A stretch of DNA of 64,000 nt from Bacillus thuringiensis (GCF_022095615.2 NZ_CP155561.1:124001-188000); one strand, 5' to 3'; positions 16,482 through 26,198 are shown, numbered from the stretch's first letter. Notes: a model not told the origin generated them from the sequence alone. Numbers and translations are program-made.

Positions 16482-17342
16482 TTGAAGCCATCTAAGTTTC
16501 AAAAGAAGCAGATTGCTGCGGTAGGTTTAGCTGCTGCAACAGTAGCGGGTATCTATGGATACAATCATTTCGCAGTAGAAAATGCAGTAAAACCAACAAA
16601 GATTGTTGTGGCCGCAAAGGATATACCTGCGCATACAGAGATTAAAGAAGACATGTTAGTGGAACGTACATTGCCTGGTGATGCCATTCCGCCAAATGCA
16701 TTACGTGTAAGCAAAAAAGATGTAGTAGGAAAATGGACAAATGATGGGCAACCCATTATCGAAAATAGCTATCTATTCAAAAATAAAGTAGTAAAAAAAG
16801 AGGAGTTACCGGATTCTGCTATTTTAAATTTGAAAGAGGGGGAAGTTGCATTCCCGTTACTTGTTGATTTGGAAACAAGTTCAGGGAATAGTATTATCCC
16901 GAACACGTATGTAGACCTGTATTTCAAACAGGTTGTAAAAGAGGGAGACAATGAGAAAGTTGTATTCGGTGGTTTGTTCCAACGTGTTCGTGTGACTGCT
17001 GCAAAAGATAGCAATACAGAAGATGCATTTGTGCTAGAAAAGAAAGAATCAAAAGAGGAACAAGAAGGAAAACAAAAGCCTAAAGTAACACGATTATACA
17101 CACTGGCTGTTTCACCTGAACAACTTCAATACTTAAATCGTGCAAAAACATTGGGAGATGTGATTCCAGTTGCAGTTGGACAAAAGGTGGAGCAAACAGG
17201 GAAAGCATTAGAACCAGCTGAAGGATTCTCACAAATATCTGATCAAAAGAACATTTTAGACTATGTAGAGAAGCATTCGACTAATCCAATTTCTAAAAAT
17301 GTAAAAGAGTATGTAGCACAGTATCTGAATGAATCTAAGTAA
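16482..17342 (+). CDS. CpaB/RcpC-like SAF-domain pilus assembly protein
   Basis: The 286-residue protein has an N-terminal membrane segment (IAAVGLAAATVAGIYGYN). A SAF domain follows at about 36-90 (IVVAAKDIPAHTEIKEDML ... GKWTNDGQPIIENSYL), then a second strand-rich region. CpaB/RcpC lies between the membrane and the wall in Tad systems and steers pilus assembly. The start is TTG, chosen because AAGGAGGAACACAAACA precedes it and the signal-anchor follows. It is the first gene of the Tad operon. Confidence 0.85.
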   Translation: MKPSKFQKKQIAAVGLAAATVAGIYGYNHFAVENAVKPTKIVVAAKDIPAHTEIKEDMLVERTLPGDAIPPNALRVSKKDVVGKWTNDGQPIIENSYLFKNKVVKKEELPDSAILNLKEGEVAFPLLVDLETSSGNSIIPNTYVDLYFKQVVKEGDNEKVVFGGLFQRVRVTAAKDSNTEDAFVLEKKESKEEQEGKQKPKVTRLYTLAVSPEQLQYLNRAKTLGDVIPVAVGQKVEQTGKALEPAEGFSQISDQKNILDYVEKHSTNPISKNVKEYVAQYLNESK

Positions 17343-17358
17343 GAAAGGGGTTATAAAG

Positions 17359-18180
17359 ATGGAGCGGCAAGTAAGAATCATTGCCTTTTATGCAATAAAT
17401 GAAAATGTAGGAAAAAGCACATTAAGTATTGCGATGGCAAATGAATTAGCTCATTTAGGGAAAAAGGTGCTTTATGTTGAAGCAGACCAAGTAAGACCAA
17501 GCTTTGCAGTAGGAACTGGTCTTAGCCACGATAGTAAAAACATCTTAGAGCTTGTAAGAAAAGAAAATGAATATAATCTCTCGCAGTATATTTGTACCAA
17601 GCAAGATTTATTAGAGAAAAAAGTGAATCCAAGGTTGATGCAAAAGTTGCACGATAAGATGGATTTTCTAGTATTTCCATCAGGTTATAGCTTAGCTCAA
17701 TTTCCAGAGATTCAAAATAAAGAACTGTTTGTAACGACATTTATAGAATCACTTGCAGATACAGAATACGATTATATCATTCTATCGGTACCAACTGAAT
17801 TATCCGAGGTGCTGAGTTATCCAATCCTATATCAATCAGACCTTGTTGTTCATGTGTTAAATGGCAACCCTCGTGGTGCAATAGCAATTAAAAGAGAATT
17901 ACAACTACTAGAAGAAGCAAAGCTAACATTGCCTCGTATGGTTCATGTTTTGAATATGGGAGATGAGGATTATGTAGAAGATATTGAAAAGCTTTCTTCC
18001 CAAAAAATTGCGGTTACAATTCCGTATGACAGAGATCGTACGAGTTACGAATGGGGGATGCAATCTGGTTCCCCACAAATTAATACAAAGGTCCATCACA
18101 TTATGGAAGCAGCTGGTCTTGATATCCCAACCCAGCATACATCCTCTATGAAAAAGGGTCTCTTTGGTTTAAGAAATTAA
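17359..18180 (+). CDS. MinD/CpaE-type ATPase of the Tad operon
   Basis: The 273-residue protein has a deviant P-loop, AINENVGKSTLSIAMANEL (about 9-27), the strand KVLYVEADQVRPS, and DYIILSVPTELSEV in the Walker B position. It lacks an obvious receiver domain, so it is the ATPase half of CpaE. The TadZ-like gene at 9029 carries a receiver with a degenerate P-loop, so the two may act as a pair. AAGAAAGGGG precedes the ATG at 17359. Confidence 0.8.
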   Translation: MERQVRIIAFYAINENVGKSTLSIAMANELAHLGKKVLYVEADQVRPSFAVGTGLSHDSKNILELVRKENEYNLSQYICTKQDLLEKKVNPRLMQKLHDKMDFLVFPSGYSLAQFPEIQNKELFVTTFIESLADTEYDYIILSVPTELSEVLSYPILYQSDLVVHVLNGNPRGAIAIKRELQLLEEAKLTLPRMVHVLNMGDEDYVEDIEKLSSQKIAVTIPYDRDRTSYEWGMQSGSPQINTKVHHIMEAAGLDIPTQHTSSMKKGLFGLRN

Positions 18181-18196
18181 AAAGGAGGCAAGTAGT

Positions 18197-19630
18197 ATGT
18201 GGGGCTATTTACAGGAAAAACAAGTCGCCTTAAAGCGAAATCGAGTTGATTTATATCACTTTGGTTATATGATTCGTTCCAAATCGGCTCGAAGGTTAGG
18301 AACAACTACAGCTCAACAAATTAAAGATATAACGGATGAAATTCGTGCGTTTTTAGTAAAAGACCATCGTAATATCTTAAGCGAATCCTTTATGAATAAA
18401 GAAAAGAGGAAAGCTGTAGAGCGAATCATTAAAGGTTTCTTATTAAGCAACCAAGTCGTCATTTCAGATGTACCTTCTGAACAGTTACTAAATATGGTGT
18501 GTGATGATATTGTTGGATTTGGAATTATAGAGACTTTGAAAGAGGATAAGGACGTAACCGATATTTATATAAATGGTACAAAAGAGATAATTTACGAAAA
18601 AATAGGGGAGGGAGAATGTACATTTCCTTATCGATTTGAAACGGAAGAAGAAGTCAAAGCTTTAGCCTACAAGATGGTAAACAGTACTTCAGAATCCTTA
18701 AATACAGCTAAACCCTATGTAGACTGCGTATTTCCCTATATACGTATCAATATTGCATTAGATGAACTTGGGGGATTGGGTACAACAATAACAATTCGTA
18801 AAAATGCTGATCATCTTCGTGCTTCTGAAGAGCGTATGTTATCTACGAATCAAGCAACAAAAGAAATACTAGATTTCTTAGCTGCAGCTGTGAAAGCAAA
18901 AATGAATATTCTAGTGGCGGGAGCAACAGGTACAGGGAAGTCAGAGTTTATGAAATATCTTGCTTCTCATATTCCGAAAGGGAAGAAAAAAGAACGTACT
19001 CTGGTAGTAGAAGATAACCCTGAACTCTATTTACATCGCATATTTCCAGAACATCATTTTGTTCCGATGCAGTGTAGGGCATCCGAAGTAGAAGAGAATG
19101 CAATTGATTTTGATAGATTGTTAACGAATGCGTTACGTCAAGGGCCAAAGCGATTAATTGTAGGGGAATCAAGGGGAAAAGAAGCATTAAAAATGCTGAA
19201 CTTCTTCCAAACAGGACACCCTGGCTTTACTTCTGTCCATGCAAGAAGTGCGAAAGAGGCCGTAAGACGTTTAATGCTCATGTGCCTGCAAAGTGGTGCG
19301 AACATTGATGCTAAATATTTATATGAATTAATTTCACAGACATTTGATGTGATTGTGTTTTTAGAGAAGAAAGGTGATGGAAATCGCTACATTACAGAGG
19401 TGATTGAATTATTGGACTATCAAGATGATATACAGTTCAATCAACTATCTCAGTTTATTCCTACAGGTGAGGAATATGATGAAATGAATGAGAGAGTAGG
19501 AAAGATTCATGGAGATCATATCACTACAGCGACAATGTCGGCTGATATGGAAAGGAAGTTCCGTTCTTCTATTGTAAATCCAACTCTTTACGCATCATTC
19601 CTTTCACAACAGGAGGTGCAGCATGCATAG
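18197..19630 (+). CDS. cpaF: CpaF/TadA secretion ATPase
   Basis: The 477-residue protein powers assembly of the Tad pilus. After a helical N-domain come the motifs of the PilT/VirB11 superfamily: Walker A GATGTGKSEF near residue 242, the Asp box TLVVEDNPEL, Walker B RQGPKRLIVGESRG, and the His box HPGFTSVHARSAKEA. AAAGGAGGC precedes the ATG. It overlaps the following tadB by 8 bases, indicating translational coupling. Confidence 0.95.
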   Translation: MWGYLQEKQVALKRNRVDLYHFGYMIRSKSARRLGTTTAQQIKDITDEIRAFLVKDHRNILSESFMNKEKRKAVERIIKGFLLSNQVVISDVPSEQLLNMVCDDIVGFGIIETLKEDKDVTDIYINGTKEIIYEKIGEGECTFPYRFETEEEVKALAYKMVNSTSESLNTAKPYVDCVFPYIRINIALDELGGLGTTITIRKNADHLRASEERMLSTNQATKEILDFLAAAVKAKMNILVAGATGTGKSEFMKYLASHIPKGKKKERTLVVEDNPELYLHRIFPEHHFVPMQCRASEVEENAIDFDRLLTNALRQGPKRLIVGESRGKEALKMLNFFQTGHPGFTSVHARSAKEAVRRLMLMCLQSGANIDAKYLYELISQTFDVIVFLEKKGDGNRYITEVIELLDYQDDIQFNQLSQFIPTGEEYDEMNERVGKIHGDHITTATMSADMERKFRSSIVNPTLYASFLSQQEVQHA

Positions 19631-20555
19631 TTGGTTAGCCTATGGATGTATATTTTTAATCTTTATTAGCGTGTTATTACTCGTTTTACTTCTTTCAAAA
19701 TCTAAAGGTTCTACCCTTTCTCAATTTGTACATGAAAATGAGAAAGAAGAAAGGCGCTTGGAATTAAGGAATATCAGAGGGATACGAATGTATCTACCGC
19801 AATCCATTATTCAAGAAGCGCAAAAGTTCGAGTGGAAATTGACGAAAAGCATGTACTGGGTATATACGATTCTTTCCGGAATGAGTATTGCGGCGGTATT
19901 CTATTTTTCTTTTGGGAGAGATCCTTTTACATTGATTTCCGTTTTATGTGGATTTCTAGTTCCGAAATTTCTTCTCCATCGAAGAAAAAAGCGCTACTAC
20001 TTGGTTGTCATTGATCGACTTTCTATCTATATGAAGGCTGTAGCGAATGCACTCCAAATTAGCAATAACGCCAAACGTGTGTTAGTGCAAGTTAAGCCAA
20101 TGATGCATGAGAGCATTCAAGAAGAAATAGAAAAAGTTTCTCTTTTATTAGAAGGTGGAACAACGATGCACCGTGCGTTTAGAGGGTTTAATGAAACCTT
20201 TAACTTTAGAGAATTGGTTTTCTTCCACGAAATGTTGGAAGTATGTAGCCGTGAAGGCGGAGCAAATTCGGTACAAGTCTTACTAGATATTGCAGAAGAT
20301 TTCGAAAAACAAAAGCTATATCTGGCAAGATTACGTTCTAGTTTGTCACAAGCACAACGTGCCTTTGTACAGAACTGCTTAATCGTCATTGCCATGCCGA
20401 TTGTGATTATGTTGATGTCAAAAGAAGCATATGGATTTTTAGCAGGTTCTATGATGGGGAAAATTGCATTAGCGGTAAATATGTTCATTGTATTTTTCTT
20501 AGCAACCCGTGTAGAAAAGATTGCAAACTATAATCCAATAGAAAGAGGGGAATAA
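19623..20555 (+). CDS. tadB: TadB-like inner-membrane platform protein
   Basis: The 310-residue protein has an N-terminal membrane helix, two helices around residues 75-120, a T2SSF-type cytoplasmic domain (FRELVFFHEMLEVCSREGG ... VLLDIAEDFEKQK) and two C-terminal helices. This is the TadB layout, which connects the CpaF ATPase to the growing pilus. It overlaps cpaF and is followed after one base by the TadC-like gene. Confidence 0.85.
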   Translation: MHSWLAYGCIFLIFISVLLLVLLLSKSKGSTLSQFVHENEKEERRLELRNIRGIRMYLPQSIIQEAQKFEWKLTKSMYWVYTILSGMSIAAVFYFSFGRDPFTLISVLCGFLVPKFLLHRRKKRYYLVVIDRLSIYMKAVANALQISNNAKRVLVQVKPMMHESIQEEIEKVSLLLEGGTTMHRAFRGFNETFNFRELVFFHEMLEVCSREGGANSVQVLLDIAEDFEKQKLYLARLRSSLSQAQRAFVQNCLIVIAMPIVIMLMSKEAYGFLAGSMMGKIALAVNMFIVFFLATRVEKIANYNPIERGE

Positions 20556-20556
20556 A

Positions 20557-21423
20557 GTGGCTACGATTTTAGCTGTAGTGGTATTCGTTGTCATGTACTG
20601 GGTATTCTCTACCTTTCTACAAAGTAAAAAAGACAGTGGCAGCCTACTTAAAAACTATGTAGAAAATGCAAAACGAATTGAAAAAAAGAATTTAAATCAA
20701 ATGATGCTCGCTCCCTTCCAGTCGTTATCACATAAGTATCTGACAGAAGAAAAGAAAGAGCAAATCCAGAAGAAATTAGAAGAAGCTGGTTTGGATACGA
20801 AACCAGAAGAATATTTGAAAATGAAGGTTGCGTATCCCATCATTTTCACCTCGGTTTTCTTGATATGTACGGTATTTCATGATTACTACTTATTTAAAGT
20901 GGGTGTTTTGATTTCACCACTGCTTTATTTCTATCCTGATTATCTATTGAAGAGAAGAATAAAGCAGGCAATTGAAGCAAGGAAGTTCGAATTACCAGAA
21001 TATCTAATTCCAATGCTGCAGTTGTTAAAAACACACACAATATTAGAAGCAGTAAAAAAGGCACAGATATATGCTGGGAGACACCTTCGTCCATATGTAT
21101 CTACACTTACAGCGGAATTAGAAATGTATGCAGGTTCGGATCAACCATTTCGAAACTTTTCTGCTGCTTTAAATAGTCCAGAAGTAAATACCTTTACGAT
21201 TGCGTTGCAACAAGCGCAAAAGACGGACAAGGTACAGAGTCTTCGTATTATGGATGCACAAATTAAAATGATGCGCGAATTAAAACATGAGAACTATAAC
21301 CGTCTCATTCAAAATAAGCCAATGGAAATGAATAAATTTAACGTCGCAGTTATTGGCTGTATTGTGATTTATCCAATGGTGATTGTTATTCAATCCTTAA
21401 TGCAAGGATTTGCAAGTTTATAG
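20557..21423 (+). CDS. tadC: TadC-like inner-membrane platform protein
   Basis: The 288-residue protein has an N-terminal helix, a central hydrophobic pair (about 90-128), a cytoplasmic helical domain (ELPEYLIPMLQLLKTH ... FRNFSAALNSPEVNTF) and a last helix, as in T2SSF/TadC proteins. The start is GTG, one base after the tadB stop codon. TadB and TadC form the platform hetero-complex. Confidence 0.85.
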   Translation: MATILAVVVFVVMYWVFSTFLQSKKDSGSLLKNYVENAKRIEKKNLNQMMLAPFQSLSHKYLTEEKKEQIQKKLEEAGLDTKPEEYLKMKVAYPIIFTSVFLICTVFHDYYLFKVGVLISPLLYFYPDYLLKRRIKQAIEARKFELPEYLIPMLQLLKTHTILEAVKKAQIYAGRHLRPYVSTLTAELEMYAGSDQPFRNFSAALNSPEVNTFTIALQQAQKTDKVQSLRIMDAQIKMMRELKHENYNRLIQNKPMEMNKFNVAVIGCIVIYPMVIVIQSLMQGFASL

Positions 21424-21464
21424 AATACAGTATCAAAAATGGAATAGGAAAAGGAGTAATATAC

Positions 21465-21671
21465 ATGTTAACAAAAATGAAAAAATGGTTAAAAAACGAG
21501 AACTCACAATTATCATCAGAAAACGGTATGTTAATCGCCTTGGCGGTAATTATTGTATTAGTAATTGGCCCGTTTGTATGGAAAGCAATCCAAGGCGGAT
21601 ATGACACGATTCTAGCTCGATTTACAAAAGCATCAAGCAATGCAGATGTGAATACTTGGAACAAACAATAG
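21465..21671 (+). CDS. Flp-like major pilin, copy 1
   Basis: The 68-residue prepilin has a short basic leader (MLTKMKKWLKNENS), then QLSSENGMLIALAVIIVLVI, with Glu at +5 if cut after Ser, and a hydrophobic helix. This matches the class III (Flp) prepilin pattern, and the prepilin peptidase is encoded downstream. It is the first of three near-identical tandem copies, each with its own SD (AAAAGGAG here). Confidence 0.9.
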   Translation: MLTKMKKWLKNENSQLSSENGMLIALAVIIVLVIGPFVWKAIQGGYDTILARFTKASSNADVNTWNKQ

Positions 21672-21734
21672 AAGTTTTAGATGAATGATGTTTATTATGT
21701 ATAGCTCAAATAAATAGATAAGGGAGATTTATTT

Positions 21735-21938
21735 ATGTTAACAAAAATGAAAAAATGGTTAAAAAATGAGGATTCACAACTATCATCAGAAAACGGTATG
21801 TTAATCGCCTTGGCGGTAATTATTGTATTAGTAATTGGCCCGTTTGTATGGAAAGCAATCCAAGGCGGATATGACACGATCCTAGCTCGATTCACAAAGG
21901 CATCAAAAAATGCAGATGTAAACTCTTGGAACAACTAG
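21735..21938 (+). CDS. Flp-like major pilin, copy 2
   Basis: The 67-residue copy is nearly identical to copy 1 in DNA as well as protein, apart from D for N before the cleavage site and K-N for S-N near the end. The duplication is therefore recent or kept uniform by gene conversion. AAGGGAG precedes the ATG. Confidence 0.9.
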   Translation: MLTKMKKWLKNEDSQLSSENGMLIALAVIIVLVIGPFVWKAIQGGYDTILARFTKASKNADVNSWNN

Positions 21939-22152
21939 TAGGATAATAATTTATCCAGCGTTAATAGGTAGCGAAACTACTACCTTAAAAATTTAGAAAA
22001 AGAAGTTAGGTAGAGAATTAGCTGCCTGTAAATGCCCAATTGGTTTAACTGTTCATTAGTCAAGGGGAAAGAAAACCCCACAGATTAAAGTTTCACTTGG
22101 TTAGTGTTAGAAAATAATAATTTCGCAAATAAATAGATAGGGAGATTAAATC

Positions 22153-22353
22153 ATGTTTAAAAAAATGAAGAATTGGTTAAAAAACGAGGATTCACAGTTA
22201 TCATCAGAAAACGGTATGTTAATCGCTCTGGCGGTCATTATCGTACTAGTCATCGGGCCGTTTGTATGGAAAGCAATCCAAGGTGGTTATGACACAATTT
22301 TAGCTCGATTCACTAAAGCATCAAAAAATGCAGATGTAGATTCTTGGAACTAA
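22153..22353 (+). CDS. Flp-like major pilin, copy 3
   Basis: The 66-residue copy has the same helix and C-terminal region as copies 1 and 2, but many synonymous changes (for example in the VIIVLVIGPF codons) and FKKMKNW in the leader. Protein is conserved while DNA has drifted, the mark of purifying selection on an older duplicate. A 214-base gap with a short GGTAG/CTACC hairpin separates it from copy 2. Confidence 0.9.
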   Translation: MFKKMKNWLKNEDSQLSSENGMLIALAVIIVLVIGPFVWKAIQGGYDTILARFTKASKNADVDSWN

Positions 22354-22381
22354 ATCTAATTTTTTTAGGTTTGTATATAAG

Positions 22382-22406
22382 AGGAGTCACGTTTTAAGTG
22401 GCTCCT
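22382..22406 (+). terminator. Hairpin between pilin 3 and the first WxL gene
   Basis: AGGAGTCAC pairs with GTGGCTCCT (one T-G) around GTTTTAA, followed by TCTATT rather than a full T-run. It may partly terminate or protect the upstream pilin mRNA, which would raise pilin output over the genes downstream. Confidence 0.55.
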
Positions 22407-22436
22407 TCTATTCCAAAAAAATGAGGAGGACTAACG

Positions 22437-23042
22437 ATGAAATTGTGTAAAGTAATGATTCCTACATTGGCAACAATTGTACTAGGTATATCAGTAATGA
22501 GTACACCAACAAGCGCAGCAACAACAGCTGAGACAAAATTAAATCAAAGCATAACGGGTGGCGAACATAATATTGCGGTTACACCAATTAGTAACTTTAA
22601 CGACGTAACGCTAAGTGGAGAAACCCAAGTGACAAATGCCAATCCTGGAGTACTTACAGTGACAGATGCGACAGGTTCAGGAAATGGTTGGAGAATCAAT
22701 GTAAAAGCAGATCAATTTAAAGTAAGTGGAGCTACACAATCAAATCGAACACTTCCAAAGGGCTCTTTAGTTTTAAATAGTGGTGGTGCTGCTATAACGA
22801 AAGTAGGAGGGACCAGTTCACCTAATCCGGAGTTTAAAACGGCTAACTATATTATAGATACAGATAATCAAGTTACGATTTTAAGTGCGAAAAAAGATGA
22901 AGGCATGGGGAAATATAACGTAGCATTTAATGATAAGTCAATGGCTTTAACATTAAACCCTCATAGTACGTATGTAGAAAATAAGGCTGGTGCTACCTCG
23001 TATGAGTCGAAACTTACGTATTCCATTGTAACAGGACCTTAA
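22437..23042 (+). CDS. WxL-domain cell-wall protein
   Basis: The 201-residue secreted protein has a signal peptide ending near TPTSAATT. It is essentially one WxL domain: GNGWRINVKADQF (first WxL block), LPKGSLVLN and a C-terminal LTYSIVTGP in which the second W is Y. WxL domains bind peptidoglycan non-covalently. AGGAGG precedes the ATG. It sits directly behind the pilins and before the WxL-binding protein. Confidence 0.85.
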   Translation: MKLCKVMIPTLATIVLGISVMSTPTSAATTAETKLNQSITGGEHNIAVTPISNFNDVTLSGETQVTNANPGVLTVTDATGSGNGWRINVKADQFKVSGATQSNRTLPKGSLVLNSGGAAITKVGGTSSPNPEFKTANYIIDTDNQVTILSAKKDEGMGKYNVAFNDKSMALTLNPHSTYVENKAGATSYESKLTYSIVTGP

Positions 23043-23056
23043 TTAGCAATGATCAA

Positions 23057-23094
23057 GCAGAAGAGATTCATATTATAGGTATGGTTCTCTTCTG
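23057..23094 (+). other. Hairpin between WxL and WxL-binding protein genes
   Basis: GCAGAAGAGA pairs with TCTCTTCTG around a 19-base loop. There is no T-run, so it is more likely an mRNA processing or stability element than a terminator. Confidence 0.4.
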
Positions 23095-23116
23095 TACATA
23101 GAAAGAAGGGGGAAAA

Positions 23117-24202
23117 TTGAAAGGCTATGTAAGTAAAGTTTCTATTAGTATATTGGTGGCTATTATACTTATTTTAAGTTTAAGTTCAAAATCTTTTCAG
23201 CTTGTTTATGCAGAAGAAAAACAGGATAGTCTACCATTTGATGTTAACATTCATGTTCCAGATAATCAGTTAGGTGATATCAAAAATTATTATAATTTAC
23301 AGGTGAAAAAGAAACAGAACCAAACAATAAAAATGGATGTACATAATAAGGCTAATACCCCTATCAAAGTAAATATAAAAGTGGCTAATGCACTCACCTC
23401 TACAAATGGTGGTATTATGTATGTGCCAAATCGTGAGGTTTCACAAAGTACATTAAGTGATAAAGATTTTTATATGGATCAGTACGTACAAGCCCCTTCA
23501 ACCGTTACTTTAGATGGAAATCAAATGAAAACCCTAGAGATACATGTAACGACACCTAATCAAGATGGAGTTTTTTTGGGGGGATTATTATTTGAATTAG
23601 CGCAAGATAGTAAATCGCAAGGGCTTGAAAAAGATGGATTGAATTTCTCTGTACATAACAGAATTGAATATGCGGTAGCGATACAGTTGAATGCAGATAA
23701 GACTGAAAATTCTGTTAAAAAATTATCTTTACAGTTAAATGGCACAGCAATTGAATCATACCCAACACAACCTCAAGTACATGTTCTTATTCAAAATACA
23801 AATGCAAATATCGTGAGAGATGTGGCAGTTTACTATGAGGTTTTATCTCAGGATAATGTGCTATTTCATGGGAATATGCCAGTGTTCAATGTTGCCCCTA
23901 AATCTAAGGTAGGATTGGCTATTCCATGGAAAGCGAAAGAGTACAAAGATGGAACGTATATGCTAAAAGTCACAATAAAAGAGAATGGTGTACCAAAAAC
24001 ATATAAAGAAGAATTCCAGATAACTGCTTCTAATGTGACAGAGTACGCGGAACAAACAGGTGCAGTAAAGGTGGTACCGACGTATTCTAATCAAACGTAT
24101 ATGATAGTGTCTGGTGTTGTAATCGTAATCATTTCAATATTTGTATTTGTATGGTGGAGAAAGAAACATGCAAAACAGAAAGAGGAAAAGAAAGCCTCTT
24201 AG
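23117..24202 (+). CDS. WxL-binding protein (DUF916-DUF3324), membrane anchored
   Basis: The 361-residue protein has a signal peptide, an N-terminal DUF916 domain (LPFDVNIHVPDNQ ... NQTIKMDVHNKANTPIKV), a DUF3324 domain (from about 185, IQLNADKTENSVKKLSLQL onward) and a C-terminal membrane helix (MIVSGVVIVIISIFVFVWW) followed by a Lys-rich tail. Such proteins dock WxL partners and peptidoglycan at the cell surface. The start is TTG behind AAGAAGGGGGAAAA. Confidence 0.85.
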   Translation: MKGYVSKVSISILVAIILILSLSSKSFQLVYAEEKQDSLPFDVNIHVPDNQLGDIKNYYNLQVKKKQNQTIKMDVHNKANTPIKVNIKVANALTSTNGGIMYVPNREVSQSTLSDKDFYMDQYVQAPSTVTLDGNQMKTLEIHVTTPNQDGVFLGGLLFELAQDSKSQGLEKDGLNFSVHNRIEYAVAIQLNADKTENSVKKLSLQLNGTAIESYPTQPQVHVLIQNTNANIVRDVAVYYEVLSQDNVLFHGNMPVFNVAPKSKVGLAIPWKAKEYKDGTYMLKVTIKENGVPKTYKEEFQITASNVTEYAEQTGAVKVVPTYSNQTYMIVSGVVIVIISIFVFVWWRKKHAKQKEEKKAS

Positions 24203-24229
24203 ACAGCATAAAAACGAAAGGAGGGGACA

Positions 24230-26158
24230 ATGATGAAATGGGGGAAGGTTCTCACTTCAATCATGCTTTTAAGTGCTTCATGCCTATTTCTTGATTCAAA
24301 AGATAATTCTATATTAGCTGATCAAGCAGTAAGCCAGCAGAATGGTATTCCAACACTCACTGCAAGTGGAAAAGAGAATGAGGTCAAATTGGAATGGGCA
24401 ATTGATATCTTAGATCAAGATGTACTATGGAAAATTGATTTTAATAACCCTAAAGATGTCAATTTAATGAATGGTTGGGGAGAATTTTATGGGAATGGGA
24501 ATCAAAGTTTACAATCAGAAGTCTTTTATCCAAATGGTGCAGATACCAGTGGATACAAAGTATTTGATACAAAATTAGGAGGAAATCGAGTCTTATATCC
24601 CTATACGGTTAAAACAGATTCTATTGCTGTTTTTAAGAGGCTAAACGTCCCTAATAATGCTTATATTTCCGCTACCTTTAAAGCAAAGTCACAAGGATTA
24701 GGAAAGATTAGCTTTTTTGGTGATGGAAGTTGGGAAACGGGGAGAGAGTTTGATTACTACAACGCTACTGTATTAAAAGATGTGCCATCCGGTTCGAAAG
24801 AGTTAGAGATTAGTAATATCTCTTTGTTTCCGGAAAGAGAACCAGGTACCAACATACCAAAGGATAGAAAACATATAACTTCGGACATAAATAAAGATGT
24901 GTATCAAGATTCTCCGATGGTAGATAAAGTAATTCCTTATCAGGATGGTTCTGGACGGGGGAAGTTAATATTAAATAGTCCTATTATGACTTCAATGAAA
25001 CAAGGTGACCGCTTAAAAACAAGAAAATGGGCAGCGCCTATCCAATTACCAAATAATCGTACGGTCACAAAGGATGATTCTAATAAAGACATAAATGGAT
25101 GGTCTACATTTAGTATGAATACCCAAGTTGCAAATAATCCTTTTTATATTACGGAGCAACGAGGAGTAACTTTTTTTATGCTTGCGTATTCAGAAGGGAT
25201 TACCTATGTGGATGAGTTAAAAGTGGGGTATGCGTCGGAAGCAGAAGTATACAGAGGGAATCAGGAAATATATAAGGGGAGACTCTCTGATTATGTAGAT
25301 AAAGAGGCAAGGGATCAGGCAGCACCAACCGCACCAGAAAGCTTCCAAATTGAAAATAGTGAACTGAAAGAAACTAAAGTAACGTTTGCCCCTGCGGAAG
25401 ATGTGGGGAGTACCTATCATTATAAAATTCGTGGAGTAGGTAGGAATGGCATTTCGGACTTTTCTAAGGAAGTTCCTGCAACTGTAACAAGTGGAGTAAA
25501 GGGATATGAATATGTAGTAAATGATAAACCGGATATATCACTTGATAATGTAAGTGGTATTCAGTTTACAAGTCAGACCAGCATTCAGTTTCCGACGGAT
25601 TATTCTAAGCCGCAATATGTACATATCCGAACAGTAGATAAAGCTGGAAATAAAAGTGCAACAAAGCATGTTTCTACCACACAAAAAGGGCATGTAGACA
25701 TGCTCACTGTACCAAAAAGTGTGGAATTCAGTCCGATTCGATTAGATGGAGAAAAACAAAATTCACTTGGTACGCTAGGGAAAATCATGATACATGATAG
25801 TCGGAATCAAGCGGATGGATGGAGATTGAATGTTACTATATCACCATTTACAGAGTCGAACATATCAAAACAATTGCCAAAGGGTTCTCTATACTTGAAA
25901 AATCAAGTGAGTGTAACAAAAGTAAAAGGGCCAGAGACAGGAAAACCTACTGTACAGGTTCCGAATACGCCTATTGATAATGGGGCAGCACATACCATTA
26001 TCCAGGCTTCAAAAGATGTAGCGATTGGAGAATATCAAATAGATTTTGGCCCAAATGCATTCCAACTTCAGCTAGACCCAGGGAAAACCTATGTAGGGAA
26101 GAATAGGCAAGCTGCTTATACTTCAACGGTCACTTGGTCTTTAGTAAGTGGACCTTAA
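24230..26158 (+). CDS. Large WxL-domain adhesin-like protein
   Basis: The 642-residue secreted protein has a signal peptide, a beta-rich N-terminal region of about 350 residues, a fibronectin-like module (about 365-485, APTAPESFQIENSELKETKV ... VHIRTVDKAGNKS) and a C-terminal WxL domain (DGWRLNVTISPF ... TSTVTWSLVSGP). AAAGGAGG precedes the ATG. With the short WxL protein and the WxL-binding protein it makes a complete WxL surface complex inside a Tad pilus operon. Ligand unknown. Confidence 0.85.
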   Translation: MMKWGKVLTSIMLLSASCLFLDSKDNSILADQAVSQQNGIPTLTASGKENEVKLEWAIDILDQDVLWKIDFNNPKDVNLMNGWGEFYGNGNQSLQSEVFYPNGADTSGYKVFDTKLGGNRVLYPYTVKTDSIAVFKRLNVPNNAYISATFKAKSQGLGKISFFGDGSWETGREFDYYNATVLKDVPSGSKELEISNISLFPEREPGTNIPKDRKHITSDINKDVYQDSPMVDKVIPYQDGSGRGKLILNSPIMTSMKQGDRLKTRKWAAPIQLPNNRTVTKDDSNKDINGWSTFSMNTQVANNPFYITEQRGVTFFMLAYSEGITYVDELKVGYASEAEVYRGNQEIYKGRLSDYVDKEARDQAAPTAPESFQIENSELKETKVTFAPAEDVGSTYHYKIRGVGRNGISDFSKEVPATVTSGVKGYEYVVNDKPDISLDNVSGIQFTSQTSIQFPTDYSKPQYVHIRTVDKAGNKSATKHVSTTQKGHVDMLTVPKSVEFSPIRLDGEKQNSLGTLGKIMIHDSRNQADGWRLNVTISPFTESNISKQLPKGSLYLKNQVSVTKVKGPETGKPTVQVPNTPIDNGAAHTIIQASKDVAIGEYQIDFGPNAFQLQLDPGKTYVGKNRQAAYTSTVTWSLVSGP

Positions 26159-26198
26159 TAAGTAATCTAAACATGAATGAAATAAGGAGAGAAAAAAT

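Noticed and set aside
22437..26158. Sortase-anchored adhesins
   Set aside because: No LPXTG motif or sortase gene is present; the C-termini are WxL domains.
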